Positions 1 to 7,273 of a stretch of DNA of 12,156 nucleotides are shown piece after piece. Source of the DNA: Desulfocicer vacuolatum DSM 3385 (GTDB lineage: Bacteria; Desulfobacterota; Desulfobacteria; Desulfobacterales; SURF-7). The stretch covers positions 1 through 12,156 of the forward strand of contig CAMBQS010000068.1 of the NCBI GenBank assembly GCA_945870015.1. Reading direction: 5' to 3'. The notes below the pieces were generated by a model. The model saw only the letters and a list, made by a program, of their open reading frames with translations. It was not told the DNA's origin and made no database searches. Each line of letters starts with the position of its first letter. Within the stretch, counting starts at the first letter, position 1. Made by a program: the position numbers and the translations under genes.

Positions 1-1
1 C

Positions 2-472
2 GGGCTGCCGACAGATATATTTACGGTTGTCGGATTTCTTCCCAAAAAAAAAGGAAAACGTCTGGAACAGCTTGAAAAACTTGCATTAGCTCCCGGAACG
101 CTTATATTCTACGAGTCACCCAAAAGAGTCCTCCAGTTGCTGAATGAGCTAAAAGATGCCTTGGGAGAAAGAGAGATTGTTTTTGCGCGGGAAATCACCA
201 AAAAATATGAAGAATTTCAACGGGGAACGATATCTGAACTTATTGAAAAAATAGAAAATAAAGACGCTATCAAGGGAGAATGCACCCTGCTGGTTTCCGG
301 AAAATCGCAAACCCGTGCTGTCTGCCTTGAGGATCTTACAAACGAAATTACGGAAAATTTAAAAAAACCGGGAAACACCACCGCTGCCCTTGCCCGGAAA
401 ATGGCTGATCAGTATGGCATTCCCAGAAAACAGATATACCAGGAAATCCTCGATATAACCGGAAATAAATAA
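2..472 (+). CDS. rsmI: 16S rRNA (cytidine(1402)-2'-O)-methyltransferase, 3' part
   Basis: This is the C-terminal part of RsmI, which uses S-adenosylmethionine to methylate the 2'-hydroxyl of C1402 in the decoding centre of 16S rRNA. The frame is open from base 2 and gives 156 residues; the full family is about 270-290, so the N-terminal part lies outside the window. Visible family blocks are GLPTD at the window edge, VGFLPKKKGKR, then TLIFYESPKR, LGEREIVFAREITKKYEEF and a KGECTLLVSG strand, in the expected order. An internal ATG at 137 opens a shorter frame, but the conserved residues before it show that it is not the start. The gene ends in TAA 11 bases before the acyl-CoA synthetase, whose ribosome binding site overlaps this stop, so the two are probably co-transcribed. 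The tail after about residue 105 is variable in the family. Confidence 0.93.
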   Translation, partial: GLPTDIFTVVGFLPKKKGKRLEQLEKLALAPGTLIFYESPKRVLQLLNELKDALGEREIVFAREITKKYEEFQRGTISELIEKIENKDAIKGECTLLVSGKSQTRAVCLEDLTNEITENLKKPGNTTAALARKMADQYGIPRKQIYQEILDITGNK

Positions 473-483
473 GGAGACCATCC

Positions 484-2616
484 ATGGACAGAATCGATGC
501 AATTTTTTCACCGGAATCAGTTGCGATATTAGGTGCGTCAACCACACAGGGCAAGGTCGGTCATGATATCTTTCAAAACATTTTACGCGGCGGATACAAA
601 GGTACCCTGTATCCGGTAAACCCCAAAGCCAAATCCATTCAGTGCATCAAGGCTTACCCCACACTCCTGGATGTTCCGGACCCGGTTGATCTGGCCATGA
701 TTATCCTGCCGCCCCAGGTTGCCTTGAAAGCGGTTGAGGAATGTGTGGAAAAACAGGTTAAAGGAATCGTCATTGTCTCCGCCGGGTTCCGGGAGACCGG
801 CGCAGAGGGTCTGAAAATCGAAAATAAAATTGTTGAGATTTGCAAAAGTGCCGGAATCCGGGTTGTCGGGCCAAACTGTCTGGGCGTGATCAATCCCCAT
901 AAGGATGTCCGGCTGAATGCAAGTTTTTCCACCCGGATGCCCAATCAGGGCAATATCTCCTTTATCTCACAAAGCGGGGCTTTATGCACGGCCGTTCTGG
1001 ACTTTGCTGCGGATCGCGGTTTTGGTTTTTCAAAGTTCATTTCCATCGGGAATAAGGCCGATGTGAACGAATTGGATTTGTTGAGATATCTTCATCAGGA
1101 TCTTCATACCGAAGTTATTATGATCTATATGGAGGAACTCCGGCACACCGGTCAGGAATTCATTGAAACAGTGAAGGAAATCACCTCCGGTGATCGCCCC
1201 ACCCCCATACTGGTCATCAAATCCGGACGAACTTCAGCAGGCGCACAGGCCGCTGCTTCCCATACTGGCTCGCTTGCCGGAACCGAAGGCCTGTATGATG
1301 CAATTTTTGGTGAGGCCGGAATCATCCGTGTGGATACTGTTGTTGAACTGTTTGATTATGCCAATGCATTTGCGATCAAAAAATTCCCTACCGGCAACAA
1401 AATTGCCATTGTTACCAATGCCGGGGGACCGGGAATTGTTGCAACCGATGTAACCGTGACCTCCGGTCTTGAACTGGCCAAATTCAGTGATGAAACCATT
1501 GAGGTTCTGGCAAGCCACCTTCCCCCGACAGCCAATCTTCATAACCCGGTGGATGTAATCGGAGATGCGGCCCAGGATCGATATGAAAATGCGCTGAATG
1601 CGGTGATCCGGGATGAAAATGTGCATGGGGCGCTGGTGATATTAACCCCGCAGTCCATGACAAACGCCATCGGAACCGCAGAGGTGATTGTTAAAATCGC
1701 AAAGAATTCCCCCAAACCCATTGTCTGCTGTTTCATGGGAATTGTTGATGTTTCCGCCGGTGTAAAATTTCTTCAGAAAAACAACATCCCGGTTTACAAA
1801 TTTCCGGAGAACGGTGCGAGAGCGCTGGGGAAACTGTATAACGCGACCCGATGGATTCAACGGCAAAAACTGGCTCAGTTTGAATTGCATCATGATAAGG
1901 ACAGTGCAACTGAAATCATCAAAAAATGCATGAATTCAGGCCAGACCTATCTGGGAGAGCTGGACGGGCTGGATCTCTTAAAATGTTACGGCTTTCAAAT
2001 CCTGCCTACCGTTCTGGCTGAAAATGAAAATCAGGCTATGGAAATTGCAGAGGGTATGGGATATCCGGTTGTGATGAAAATTGTATCCCCGCAGATCATT
2101 CATAAATCCGATGCCGGCGGCGTCAAGGTGGGTATGAAAACCAGGGAAGATGTCCGTAGTGCCTTTACGGAAATCATCAACAGCGCAAAAGCCTATAACT
2201 CGGATGCACAAATTCAGGGTGTGCTGGTTCAGAAACTGGCGCCTTCCGGTAATGAAGTGATTCTGGGTATGAACCGGTATAAAGGCCATGGCCCCTTGTT
2301 GATGTTCGGTCTGGGTGGCGTTTTTGTCGAACTGTTCAAGGATGTTGTTTTCCGGTTGGCTCCGGTTGGCCGGAACAATGCCAGAAGGATGGTCCGGAGT
2401 ATCAAAAGCTTTCCCCTGCTGAACGGTTTCCGCGGAAAACCCAAAGCCGATATTGAAATCATCCATAAGCTGCTGGTCAGTCTGTCTGACCTTGTTATCG
2501 ATCATCCGGAAATCAAGGAGCTGGATATCAACCCGCTGCTGATTCATTCTGAAGGAAAAGGAGCAACCGTTGCGGATGTCCGGATTATTTTAAGTATACC
2601 GGATGCTGAGGATTGA
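484..2616 (+). CDS. acd: ADP-forming acyl-CoA (acetate-CoA) synthetase, fused alpha-beta
   Basis: This is a cytosolic NDP-forming acyl-CoA synthetase: acyl-CoA + ADP + Pi gives acid + CoA + ATP, reversibly. The 710 residues hold both halves in one chain. Residues 1-130 are a CoA-binding Rossmann domain (SVAILGAS at 12-19, VVGPNCLG at 127-134). About 155-460 are two succinyl-CoA ligase-like flavodoxin folds, with the phosphohistidine loop SHTGSLAG (His260). About 485-705 are an ATP-grasp domain with the HKSDAGG stretch, whose His540 probably matches the second phosphorylated histidine known in this family. The length fits fused enzymes, whereas many archaea have two separate subunits. No GNAT domain is present, so it is not a Pat-type protein acetyltransferase. 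The ATG has AAGGAGA just upstream. Its stop overlaps the next gene's start. The acyl substrate (acetyl, branched-chain, aryl or succinyl) cannot be read from the sequence. Confidence 0.92.
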   Translation: MDRIDAIFSPESVAILGASTTQGKVGHDIFQNILRGGYKGTLYPVNPKAKSIQCIKAYPTLLDVPDPVDLAMIILPPQVALKAVEECVEKQVKGIVIVSAGFRETGAEGLKIENKIVEICKSAGIRVVGPNCLGVINPHKDVRLNASFSTRMPNQGNISFISQSGALCTAVLDFAADRGFGFSKFISIGNKADVNELDLLRYLHQDLHTEVIMIYMEELRHTGQEFIETVKEITSGDRPTPILVIKSGRTSAGAQAAASHTGSLAGTEGLYDAIFGEAGIIRVDTVVELFDYANAFAIKKFPTGNKIAIVTNAGGPGIVATDVTVTSGLELAKFSDETIEVLASHLPPTANLHNPVDVIGDAAQDRYENALNAVIRDENVHGALVILTPQSMTNAIGTAEVIVKIAKNSPKPIVCCFMGIVDVSAGVKFLQKNNIPVYKFPENGARALGKLYNATRWIQRQKLAQFELHHDKDSATEIIKKCMNSGQTYLGELDGLDLLKCYGFQILPTVLAENENQAMEIAEGMGYPVVMKIVSPQIIHKSDAGGVKVGMKTREDVRSAFTEIINSAKAYNSDAQIQGVLVQKLAPSGNEVILGMNRYKGHGPLLMFGLGGVFVELFKDVVFRLAPVGRNNARRMVRSIKSFPLLNGFRGKPKADIEIIHKLLVSLSDLVIDHPEIKELDINPLLIHSEGKGATVADVRIILSIPDAED

Positions 2617-3230
2617 TGAAGATTCCGGAAGTTACGAATATGGATACCCTGTTTCCGGTCATACTGTCCGTGCCGCCGGAAAAACAACAGCTCAACGGAC
2701 GGGAAAAAGTCGTTTTTTTGAGTCAGTATGCCAGGATCGCTGCCGAACGATCTGCGGAAAAAACCGGCTTCCGCCTGGCTGAATTCCCAAAAAATAAAAA
2801 AGGAACCCCCCTGCCCGTCCTGGGATATCACTGGTCTGTCAGCCATAAACCGGAATATGTGGCAGGCGTGGTATCCCGGAAACAGATCGGAATCGATATT
2901 GAAAAGATACGGCCCTACTCAACCGGCCTTGAAAAAAAAGTGGCGGATGAAACCGAATGGGCACTCTATCCAACTGACCGGTCCGAGCTGCTTTTCCGGT
3001 ACTGGACCGCCAAAGAGGCTGTCCTGAAAACAATGGGAATCGGTCTTGCCGGACTCTCCTCTTGCAAAATCAGAAAAAACAATTCAAAAAATCATATGAC
3101 CGTCCAGTTTCAGGATCATGATTATCAGATAGCGCATTTTGCCTTTGACAATCATGTTGCTGCCATTGTGACACACGATAACACCCGTATTGAATGGATA
3201 TTGGATATTCCAGGAGAAACAGCACCATGA
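2616..3230 (+). CDS. Sfp-type 4'-phosphopantetheinyl transferase
   Basis: This enzyme moves 4'-phosphopantetheine from CoA to a serine of a carrier protein (acyl, peptidyl or aryl carrier). From the ATG at 2616 it has 204 residues. The family signatures are WSVSHKPE at 73-80, GIDIEKIRP at 92-100 (the acidic residues bind Mg2+) and FRYWTAKEAVLK at 127-138. The length is near that of the Sfp/EntD family (about 220) and longer than AcpS (about 125). The start overlaps the upstream stop as TGATG, with GAGGA only 3 bases before it; an ATG at 2640 preceded by GGAAG is a possible alternative start. The stop overlaps the radical SAM gene as ATGA. No polyketide or peptide synthetase is in view, so the target is unknown; it could be the general fatty-acid carrier protein if the genome lacks AcpS. 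Confidence 0.9.
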   Translation: MKIPEVTNMDTLFPVILSVPPEKQQLNGREKVVFLSQYARIAAERSAEKTGFRLAEFPKNKKGTPLPVLGYHWSVSHKPEYVAGVVSRKQIGIDIEKIRPYSTGLEKKVADETEWALYPTDRSELLFRYWTAKEAVLKTMGIGLAGLSSCKIRKNNSKNHMTVQFQDHDYQIAHFAFDNHVAAIVTHDNTRIEWILDIPGETAP

Positions 3231-4399
3231 CAACCCTAAAAAACAACAGAAATGCCGAAGAATACAAAGGATTCGAACAAGGACCCATCCGGCCGCCCAG
3301 TGAGGCAAGCAGCCTGTTGATCCGGGTTACCCGGAACTGCCCCTGGAATCGATGCACCTTCTGCCCGGTATACAAGGGAAGCCGGTTTTCCCTCCGCCCG
3401 GTCGAGCATGTACTCAAGGATATCGACCAGGTGCATCAAAGTGTCGTCCTTTTAAAAGAACTGGGAGAAAAAACCGGTTACGTGGAATCATCCCATATCA
3501 GCAAGGCAAGTAAGGGCATGAACCCCGGTGAAATGCAGGCATTTCATGCTGCGCTCAACTGGATCAATTCCGGCATGGAATCCATCTTTCTTCAGGATGC
3601 CAACAGCCTGATCATCAAACCTGAAGACCTCACCCGGATACTCCACTATCTGAAAAATAAGTTTCCGTGGGTAAAACGGATTACATCCTATGCAAGATCC
3701 CATACCATTGCCCGGATCCAGGATGAAGATATGAAAATTTTTTCCAGAGCTGGTTTAAACCGGATCCATATTGGTCTTGAATCCGGGGCTGATCCGGTTT
3801 TACAAATGGTTCAAAAGGGTGCCACACAGGAAATCCATATCAAAGCCGGAATCAAGGTGAAAAATGCCGGAATCCAGCTCTCCGAATATGTCATGCCGGG
3901 CCTGGGCGGAAAAAAACTTTCCAGAATCCATGCAATTGAAACCGCTGAAACACTGAACCAGATCAATCCGGAATTTATCCGGCTTCGTACGCTGGCCATT
4001 CCCAACCACGTGGAGTTATATCATGAGTACGAGCAAGGAAATTTTGAAAAATGCACGGATATGATGATGGCAGAGGAGATCCGGTTGTTCCTCCAGACCC
4101 TCTCTGGAATCACCAGTACCATTAAAAGTGACCATATCCTGAATCTGTTTGAAGAGATTGAAGGGCGTCTTCCGGAAGAAAAAGAAAAAATGCTGAGTGT
4201 ACTGAATGAATTTCTGGACATGCCTCCGGAACGCCAGATGATCTATCAGGTCGGCAGAAGACTGGGGCAGTTTTCCCGGCTCAAAGATATTGAGAACAGC
4301 ATGGCCTATTCCCGGACAGAGCAGACATGCAAACGAATGGGCATCACTCCTGACAACGTGGATGCCATGATTGATGAGATGATGAAGCGTTTTATATAA
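3227..4399 (+). CDS. Radical SAM protein with C-X4-C-X2-C cluster motif
   Basis: This 390-residue protein has a radical SAM barrel of the COG1032/Elp3-like kind and would use a [4Fe-4S] cluster and S-adenosylmethionine to start radical chemistry; its substrate is unknown to me. The cluster cysteines are Cys38, Cys43 and Cys46 in RNCPWNRCTFCPVYKG. Their C-X4-C-X2-C spacing has one residue more than the usual C-X3-C-X2-C. Further barrel marks are FLQDANSLI (121-129), RITSYARSHT (151-160) and HIGLESGADPVL (181-192). A helical region follows from about 280 and contains no second cysteine cluster. No B12-binding domain is seen. The ATG at 3227 has AGGAGA 9 bases upstream and overlaps the transferase stop as ATGA, so it is preferred over an in-frame codon at 3194. 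Translational coupling to the two preceding genes suggests a shared role, which is inference. Confidence 0.9.
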   Translation: MTTLKNNRNAEEYKGFEQGPIRPPSEASSLLIRVTRNCPWNRCTFCPVYKGSRFSLRPVEHVLKDIDQVHQSVVLLKELGEKTGYVESSHISKASKGMNPGEMQAFHAALNWINSGMESIFLQDANSLIIKPEDLTRILHYLKNKFPWVKRITSYARSHTIARIQDEDMKIFSRAGLNRIHIGLESGADPVLQMVQKGATQEIHIKAGIKVKNAGIQLSEYVMPGLGGKKLSRIHAIETAETLNQINPEFIRLRTLAIPNHVELYHEYEQGNFEKCTDMMMAEEIRLFLQTLSGITSTIKSDHILNLFEEIEGRLPEEKEKMLSVLNEFLDMPPERQMIYQVGRRLGQFSRLKDIENSMAYSRTEQTCKRMGITPDNVDAMIDEMMKRFI

Positions 4400-4415
4400 C
4401 TTGCTTATTTTTCTT

Positions 4416-4444
4416 TTGAAACCCACACATAATCGTGGTAGGTT
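4416..4444 (+). promoter_or_regulatory. Possible sigma-70 promoter before korD
   Basis: TTGAAA (4416-4421) lies 17 bases before TAGGTT (4439-4444), which carries a TG one base upstream (4436-4437), an extended -10 arrangement. It falls in the only sizeable gap in the plus-strand gene series, 122 bases between the radical SAM stop and korD, where a new transcript for korDABC would be expected. GAAACC (4418-4423) can pair with GGTTTC (4441-4446), and CAC with GTG inside, so the same stretch could fold. No T-run follows, so it is not an intrinsic terminator. The -10 match is weak. Confidence 0.35.
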
Positions 4445-4457
4445 TCTGCAACCATAT

Positions 4458-4492
4458 AGATCATCATCCTAAATTCGAAAAACAGATCATCA
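4458..4492 (+). repeat. Direct repeat AGATCATCA x2 in the korD leader
   Basis: The 9-mer AGATCATCA occurs at 4458-4466 and 4484-4492, a 26-base period, with the palindrome TTCGAA (4474-4479) between the copies. It lies after the possible promoter and before the korD ribosome binding site AGGA (4511-4514). It could be a paired regulator site or a chance repeat; nothing else in the sequence decides this. Confidence 0.25.
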
Positions 4493-4521
4493 GAATGCAT
4501 AACTGAAAAAAGGAATCCTCC

Positions 4522-4734
4522 ATGGGGAAACCAAAACTGAAAAAACTGCATATCCGGCAGGAGTGGTGCAAAGGATGTGGAATCTGTGTCCATTTCTGCC
4601 CGGAAAAGGTACTGGAACTGGATGACAAGGATAAAGCCTTTGCAGCCCGTCCACAGGACTGCATTTGCTGCAAACTCTGTGAACTGAGGTGTCCGGATCT
4701 TGCCATTGAAGTTGAGACGGAAGATGAATCGTGA
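4522..4734 (+). CDS. korD: 2-oxoacid:ferredoxin oxidoreductase, ferredoxin-like delta subunit
   Basis: This 70-residue polyferredoxin subunit carries electrons between the catalytic KorAB core and soluble ferredoxin. Two cluster motifs are complete: Cys16, 19, 22 and 26 (CKGCGICVHFCP) and Cys47, 50, 53 and 57 in CICCKLCELRCP, which contains an extra Cys49. Both should bind [4Fe-4S]. The ATG has AGGA 7 bases upstream. It is the first gene of a D-A-B-C order, the arrangement known for 2-oxoglutarate:ferredoxin oxidoreductases, and sits 40 bases before korA. On its own it could be called a generic ferredoxin; the neighbours fix the assignment. Confidence 0.9.
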   Translation: MGKPKLKKLHIRQEWCKGCGICVHFCPEKVLELDDKDKAFAARPQDCICCKLCELRCPDLAIEVETEDES

Positions 4735-4774
4735 ATGAGATACAAAACGCCTGATTCTCTCAAGGATCATTGAC

Positions 4775-5923
4775 ATGAAAAGTGAAATCAAATTTGTCCA
4801 GGGAAATGAAGCCTGTGTAGAGGCTGCTTTATATGCCGGTCTGGATTTTTTTGCCGGCTACCCCATTACGCCTTCAACCGAAATTGCAGAACACATGGCT
4901 GTCCGGCTTCCGCAGACCGGAGGAAAATTTCTTCAAATGGAAGATGAGATTGCCTCGCTTTGCGCGATCATCGGCGCGTCCCTGACCGGAAACAAAGTGA
5001 TGACCGCAACCAGCGGCCCGGGATTCTCTTTGATGCAGGAAGCTCTCGGCTATGCGATCATGACGGAAATTCCCTGCGTAATCGTGAATGTTCAAAGAGG
5101 CGGCCCATCCACGGGACTGCCGACCCATGCCAGCCAGGGAGATATTAACCAGGCACGATGGGGAACCCATGGTGATCATGCCATTATTGCGCTTACCGCT
5201 TCCAATCACCAGGATCTGTTTGATATCACAATCGAAGCGTTCAATCTTGCGGAAACCTATCGAACACCGGTTATTCTGATGCTGGATGAAATCACCGGTC
5301 ATATGCGGGAAAGGCTTCATATCCCCAATCCGGGGAAAATCCCGCTTGTGAGCCGCCTGAAAACCTCTGTTAAACAAGGTGTGGATTATCATCCGTATCT
5401 CCCCCGGGAAGACGGCCGCCTGCCCATGTCTGATTTTGGAGGTATTCACCGGTATAATGTAACCGGACTGTTTCATGACATGTGGGGCTTTCCCACGGAT
5501 AATCCCCAGATTGTTCACGGGCTGCTCCGCCACCTTCTGGATAAAATCGGCAACAATGTCCACCTGATCGCAAAATACAAAGAGTACTATCTGGAAGATG
5601 CGACAACCATCCTGGTTTCCTATGGATCATCTGCCCGGTCTGCGCTTCATCTGGTCAAAAACAGAAGAAACCGCGGAGAAAGGCTGGGACTTCTGGAACT
5701 GCAAACCCTCTGGCCGTTTCCCTATGGAATTGTCCGGGAAAAATGTGCTGGCGCAAGGCATGTCCTTGTTGTTGAAATGAATATGGGCCAGATCCTCCGG
5801 GAGGTAAAAATCGCGGTTGAGGACCCGGAGAAAGTTTTTCTGGCCAACCGGATTGACGGGGCGTTTATCACCCCTACGGATATCCGGAATATCCTCCGGC
5901 TGGTTCAGGGAAAGGGGGTCTGA
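4775..5923 (+). CDS. korA: 2-oxoacid (2-oxoglutarate):ferredoxin oxidoreductase alpha subunit
   Basis: The alpha subunit of the thiamine-diphosphate enzyme that interconverts a 2-oxoacid + CoA with acyl-CoA + CO2 + reduced ferredoxin. The 382 residues hold the pyrimidine-binding domain in the first half (FAGYPITPSTEIAEHMA near the start, then MEDEIAS, ATSGPGFSLMQEA and RGGPSTGLPT) and the C-terminal transketolase-like domain from about 240 (ILVSYGSSARSA). The GPSTGLPT block resembles KorA more than VorB or PorA, so 2-oxoglutarate is the best guess for substrate, though a related 2-oxoacid cannot be excluded. The ATG has AAGGA 8 bases upstream. The stop is one base before korB, so the pair is tightly linked. 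Confidence 0.92.
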   Translation: MKSEIKFVQGNEACVEAALYAGLDFFAGYPITPSTEIAEHMAVRLPQTGGKFLQMEDEIASLCAIIGASLTGNKVMTATSGPGFSLMQEALGYAIMTEIPCVIVNVQRGGPSTGLPTHASQGDINQARWGTHGDHAIIALTASNHQDLFDITIEAFNLAETYRTPVILMLDEITGHMRERLHIPNPGKIPLVSRLKTSVKQGVDYHPYLPREDGRLPMSDFGGIHRYNVTGLFHDMWGFPTDNPQIVHGLLRHLLDKIGNNVHLIAKYKEYYLEDATTILVSYGSSARSALHLVKNRRNRGERLGLLELQTLWPFPYGIVREKCAGARHVLVVEMNMGQILREVKIAVEDPEKVFLANRIDGAFITPTDIRNILRLVQGKGV

Positions 5924-5924
5924 A

Positions 5925-6728
5925 ATGGCGATCAAGGATTATCTGCGGGAGCGGTTTTTCCCTCACATGTGGTGTCCGGGGTGCGGGCATGGTACGGTTT
6001 TAAACTGCATGCTCCGGGCCATTGAGAACCTTGCACTGGAGAAAAATGATATTGTGATGGTTTCCGGTATTGGATGCTCTGCCCGCATATCCGGATATGT
6101 CGACTTTCATACGCTTCACACCATTCATGGCCGTGCGCTGGCATTTGCTACCGGCGTAAAAATGAGCCGCCCGGACCTGAATCTCATCGTTCCCATGGGA
6201 GATGGCGATGCACTGGCAATCGGAGGAAATCATTTTATCCACGCAGCCAGACGGAATATTGATATCACCGCCATCATCATGAACAACCGGATCTATGGAA
6301 TGACCGGCGGACAGTTCTCCCCGCTTACCGGTTATGGGAAGCTGGCCACCACAGCACCTTATACCAATATCGACCATGCCTTTGATGCGGTTTCGCTGGC
6401 CATCGCTGCAGGAGCCAGCTTCGTCGCCCGGACTACTACCTACCATGCAAAGCAGATGATCGATATCATTCAAAAAGCCATTCAGCATAAAGGGTTTTCC
6501 GTGGTGGAAGTTCTGACACAGTGCCCCACCTATTTCGGGCGAAAAAACAAGGAGGGCAGTGCTGCGGAAATGATGGAAAATTATAAAAACACTACTACCC
6601 CGATTGGTTCAAAAGCAGGTCAGGAAAATCCGGATCTGATTGAACGCGGCATTTTTGTTGAAAAAGAGATGCCGGAGTACTGCAGTGAGTACAAAAAAAT
6701 CATTCAAAAGGCGGTAAAAGGAAAATAA
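5925..6728 (+). CDS. korB: 2-oxoacid (2-oxoglutarate):ferredoxin oxidoreductase beta subunit
   Basis: The beta subunit binds thiamine diphosphate and a [4Fe-4S] cluster. In 267 residues it shows the diphosphate/Mg2+ motif MGDGDALAIGGNH (91-103) followed by NNRIYGMTGGQ (120-130). Four cysteines are placed as cluster ligands in this family: Cys17 and Cys20 (CPGCGHG), Cys51 (GIGCSARI) and Cys200 (TQCPTYFGRKN). I choose the ATG at 5925, with the purine run AAAGGGGG at 5911-5918, because family homology begins there. A frame open from 5817 only adds residues overlapping korA. Its stop is two bases from korC. Confidence 0.93.
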   Translation: MAIKDYLRERFFPHMWCPGCGHGTVLNCMLRAIENLALEKNDIVMVSGIGCSARISGYVDFHTLHTIHGRALAFATGVKMSRPDLNLIVPMGDGDALAIGGNHFIHAARRNIDITAIIMNNRIYGMTGGQFSPLTGYGKLATTAPYTNIDHAFDAVSLAIAAGASFVARTTTYHAKQMIDIIQKAIQHKGFSVVEVLTQCPTYFGRKNKEGSAAEMMENYKNTTTPIGSKAGQENPDLIERGIFVEKEMPEYCSEYKKIIQKAVKGK

Positions 6729-6730
6729 GT

Positions 6731-7273
6731 ATGGAAAAATGCAGAATCGTCATGTCGGGTTCCGGTGGCCAGGGGGTTATCACGGCATCGGTGATCCTTG
6801 CAGAGGCGGCTGTCATATTCGAAGGGCTGATTGCTGTGCAATCCCAGGCGTATGGCCCGGAAGCCAGAGGCGGGGCTGCACGGTCCGATGTCATCATTTC
6901 CGATTCTGAGATCCATTTTCCCAAGGTAACCCAGCCCAACGTGCTGGTATGTCTAACGCAGACAGCGTACAATAAATTTTCCCCCATCATCCGCCCGGGC
7001 GGATTGCTTCTCACCGATACACGATATGTAACGACCGAACGAAAGGTGGATGCAAAGCAGATCGAACTGCCCATGTACCATCATGTCATGGAAAAACTTG
7101 GAAACCCGGTTGTTCTCAATATCTGCATGCTCGGAGCCTTGATCAGCCTTTGGAGTATTGTCAAACCCGAGTCTATTATAAAAATTCTGGAAAAAAGACT
7201 GCCGGCCAATTTGATTCAGATGAACCAAAACGCCCTTGAATTGGGGATTTCCCTTGGAGAAAAAACAAAATAA
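6731..7273 (+). CDS. korC: 2-oxoacid (2-oxoglutarate):ferredoxin oxidoreductase gamma subunit
   Basis: The 180-residue gamma subunit completes the KorDABC enzyme; the gamma domain is involved in CoA binding in this enzyme class. Visible marks are the glycine-rich GSGGQGV (10-16) and QAYGPEARGGAARSDV (39-54), both characteristic. AGGA lies about 8 bases before the ATG. The 3' end overlaps, or directly abuts, the start of hemW. No frameshift or missing motif is seen, so the four-subunit enzyme encoded here appears intact. Confidence 0.92.
   Translation: MEKCRIVMSGSGGQGVITASVILAEAAVIFEGLIAVQSQAYGPEARGGAARSDVIISDSEIHFPKVTQPNVLVCLTQTAYNKFSPIIRPGGLLLTDTRYVTTERKVDAKQIELPMYHHVMEKLGNPVVLNICMLGALISLWSIVKPESIIKILEKRLPANLIQMNQNALELGISLGEKTK
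7243..7256 (+). promoter_or_regulatory. Candidate ribosome binding site and TTG in another frame before hemW
   Basis: GGGGA (7243-7247) stands 6 bases before a TTG (7254-7256). This TTG is not in the hemW frame as given: it would reach the hemW frame only if one more G stood in the G5 run at 7297-7301, or if the ribosome slipped +1 there. The other candidate site, GGAGA (7256-7260), stands 9 bases before ATA at 7270, which is in frame. These two arrangements decide between a base missing from the sequence and a rare start codon. Confidence 0.35.

Noticed and set aside
3194..3226. Radical SAM protein starting at 3194
   Set aside because: The ATG at 3227 overlaps the previous stop as ATGA and has AGGAGA at a proper distance; the extra residues look non-conserved.
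4418..4446. Stem GAAACC/GGTTTC as a transcription terminator
   Set aside because: No U-run follows the stem on either strand, and the stem has a long interrupted loop.
4732..4774. UGA of korD as a selenocysteine codon, given SelB nearby
   Set aside because: Reading on gives only about a dozen residues to the next stop and no cysteine-like motif position; it is an ordinary stop.
4874..5563. 229-residue minus-strand frame inside korA
   Set aside because: Wholly antisense to korA, with no recognisable domain; the korA frame carries clear family motifs.
5817..5924. Longer korB frame beginning at 5817
   Set aside because: The added residues are polar, lie inside korA in another frame and have no homology; ATG 5925 has a good ribosome binding site and begins the conserved region.
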